64,000 nucleotides of DNA from Granulicella sp. L56 (GTDB lineage: Bacteria; Acidobacteriota; Terriglobia; Terriglobales; Acidobacteriaceae), in contig NZ_LMUS01000001.1 of assembly GCF_009765835.1 (NCBI RefSeq), positions 372,001 through 436,000 on the forward strand. The letters run 5' to 3'. This document shows, piece after piece, positions 63,259 to 64,000 of this stretch. The notes under the pieces were generated by a model, which saw only the letters and a list, made by a program, of their open reading frames with translations, did no database searches and was not told the origin of the DNA. The position numbers and the translations under genes are program-made. The first letter of the stretch is position 1, and the number at the start of each line of letters is the position of its first letter.

Positions 63259-63788
63259 GGCTGCATCTCCACGTCTGCATGCCCGTGAACGATACCCCTG
63301 AATTGCTCTTCCACCGATTGATTGCTGCCTTGTCGCCGCAACAAGCGCACGCGAATAGTCTCGCCCATACTCCCGCTCTGTTCGGCAACGCCGCTCACTT
63401 CTATCCGCAGCAGATCTTCCTGCCGCCAAAGCTCAACGATGTCGCCTGCGCGAACCAATGGAGAGCGCTCCACACGAGCCTGCGCGCTCAATCCACGCTG
63501 TGCATCGCTCGTTTCATCCGTGCGAAGCGAAACTCCAGGCCACTCAGGATGCCCGCAGCTCACAATCGTCGCCCAACTCTGCTGCATCACCGGGTCCCAG
63601 CGAACGCTGGCCACGCGGTAGCCCTTGTCATCCGGCATCGACGAAGGCGCAGCCTTCGCTCCCGCCAATCTCATGGCAGCCGCGGGCGTTTCAGCACAAG
63701 CCGCCGCAAAGGCAGTCGCGCTCTGCAATCCCACCAGCGCAATCAAGCTCAACAAAATCCATCTACGCGAGCAGAACCGATTCTCCAT
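63255..63788 (-). CDS. flgA: Flagellar P-ring assembly chaperone
   Basis: 177 aa with signal peptide (1-28). C-terminal SAF-like domain (about 110-170; RVERSPLVRAGDIVELWRQ and IRVRLLRRQ) typical of FlgA, which delivers FlgI for P-ring assembly. Its stop overlaps the flgH start. Lies 7 bp downstream of flgG. Confidence 0.88.
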   Translation of the reverse strand: MENRFCSRRWILLSLIALVGLQSATAFAAACAETPAAAMRLAGAKAAPSSMPDDKGYRVASVRWDPVMQQSWATIVSCGHPEWPGVSLRTDETSDAQRGLSAQARVERSPLVRAGDIVELWRQEDLLRIEVSGVAEQSGSMGETIRVRLLRRQGSNQSVEEQFRGIVHGHADVEMQP

Positions 63789-63795
63789 AGCGCAC

Positions 63796-64000
63796 CTATC
63801 GAATCATTCCGTTGATCTGCGAATACATATCGTCGGCCACATGCACGACCTTGGAGTTGCTCTCGTACGCGCGCTGCGCCAGGATCATCTGTACAAACTC
63901 CGCCACCACGTCGACGTTCGAGTTCTCCAGGCCGCCCTGCTGCAGCGTCCCCATCCCACTGTTTCCACCCGGAACATCCGTAATCGCATTGCCCGAAGAA
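63796..64000 (-). CDS. flgG: Flagellar distal rod protein, C-terminal part
   Basis: Partial gene cut by the right edge; the last 68 residues are present. LQQGGLENSNVDVVAEF and ILAQRAYESNSKVV are the conserved C-terminus of FlgG/FlgE-family rod proteins. The order with flgA and flgH downstream fits FlgG rather than FlgE. First visible gene of the minus-strand operon. Confidence 0.9.
   Translation of the reverse strand, partial: SSGNAITDVPGGNSGMGTLQQGGLENSNVDVVAEFVQMILAQRAYESNSKVVHVADDMYSQINGMIR

Noticed and set aside
1..64000. CRISPR array, prophage, insertion sequence or toxin-antitoxin module
   Set aside because: No regularly spaced repeats, integrase, transposase or phage genes and no recognisable toxin-antitoxin pair were found on reading both strands.

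Overview
The window is a dense, GC-rich bacterial chromosome segment. It looks like an acidobacterium of the Terriglobus/Granulicella/Edaphobacter type. This is an inference from the gene content: a very large Oar-like TonB-dependent receptor with an N-terminal carboxypeptidase-regulatory domain, CRTAC1 (FG-GAP plus ASPIC/UnbV) and TPR secretory proteins, Ku-LigD, MsrPQ, a lipase-maturation-factor protein, and short dispersed repeats between genes. There is no rRNA, prophage, insertion sequence or CRISPR array. One tRNA gene (Glu) is present.

Layout. 1-2140: arsenic divergon, with arsM-arsC and the start of an MHS-type transporter on the minus strand and arsR on the plus strand. 2227-5441: three exported helical/TPR proteins and a SprT-like zinc peptidase. 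5556-7996 (minus): TlpA-like thioredoxin, solitary DsbD N-terminal domain, AlaC aminotransferase. 8103-13925: arabinose-5-phosphate isomerase, prolyl-tRNA synthetase, bifunctional penicillin-binding protein. 13952-15859 (minus): msrP-msrQ periplasmic methionine sulfoxide repair. 16003-23529: large PIG-L deacetylase, 2-keto-4-pentenoate hydratase-like protein, then Ku and LigD for end joining. 23526-28964 (minus): DDAH-like amidinohydrolase and an RND efflux pump with its adaptor. 29243-35564: tRNA-Glu, SpoIIE-type phosphatase, aldo/keto reductase, FucP-like sugar symporter, lipase maturation factor and a DUF930-like secreted protein. 35583-42790 (minus): TonB receptor, TPR protein and CRTAC1 protein. 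43288-48095 (plus): tightly packed sugar-nucleotide genes (4,6-dehydratase, hydrolysing 2-epimerase, DegT aminotransferase) followed by an amidase. 48092-51759: ribosomal protein S1, DUF4126 protein, hotdog thioesterase, family 2 glycosyltransferase. 52620-55604: pdxS, a PNPOx-fold protein, a VOC protein and pdxT. 55555-57679 (minus): sialidase, dienelactone hydrolase and a 78-aa protein. 57794-64000 (minus): flagellar operon flgG-flgA-flgH-flgI-flgJ-flgM-(FlgN-like)-flgK-flgL, closed by a clear intrinsic terminator.

How the parts fit. The ars genes form a small reduction and methylation unit under an ArsR-type repressor. The dehydratase, epimerase and aminotransferase are the first three enzyme types of the bacillosamine/legionaminic acid routes, so they probably feed surface glycan synthesis. 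PdxS and PdxT make PLP and are separated by two uncharacterised genes. The most interesting leads are: (i) a dispersed repeat of about 46 bp that sits inside two apparent operons (msrP|msrQ and flgH|flgI); (ii) the receptor-TPR-CRTAC1 gene set, with an elaborate inverted-repeat region upstream and a terminator after the receptor; (iii) the ACCSPA cysteine motif shared by ArsM and ArsR; (iv) the solitary DsbD N-terminal domain paired with a TlpA-like protein. No wholly new defence or mobile system was recognised.
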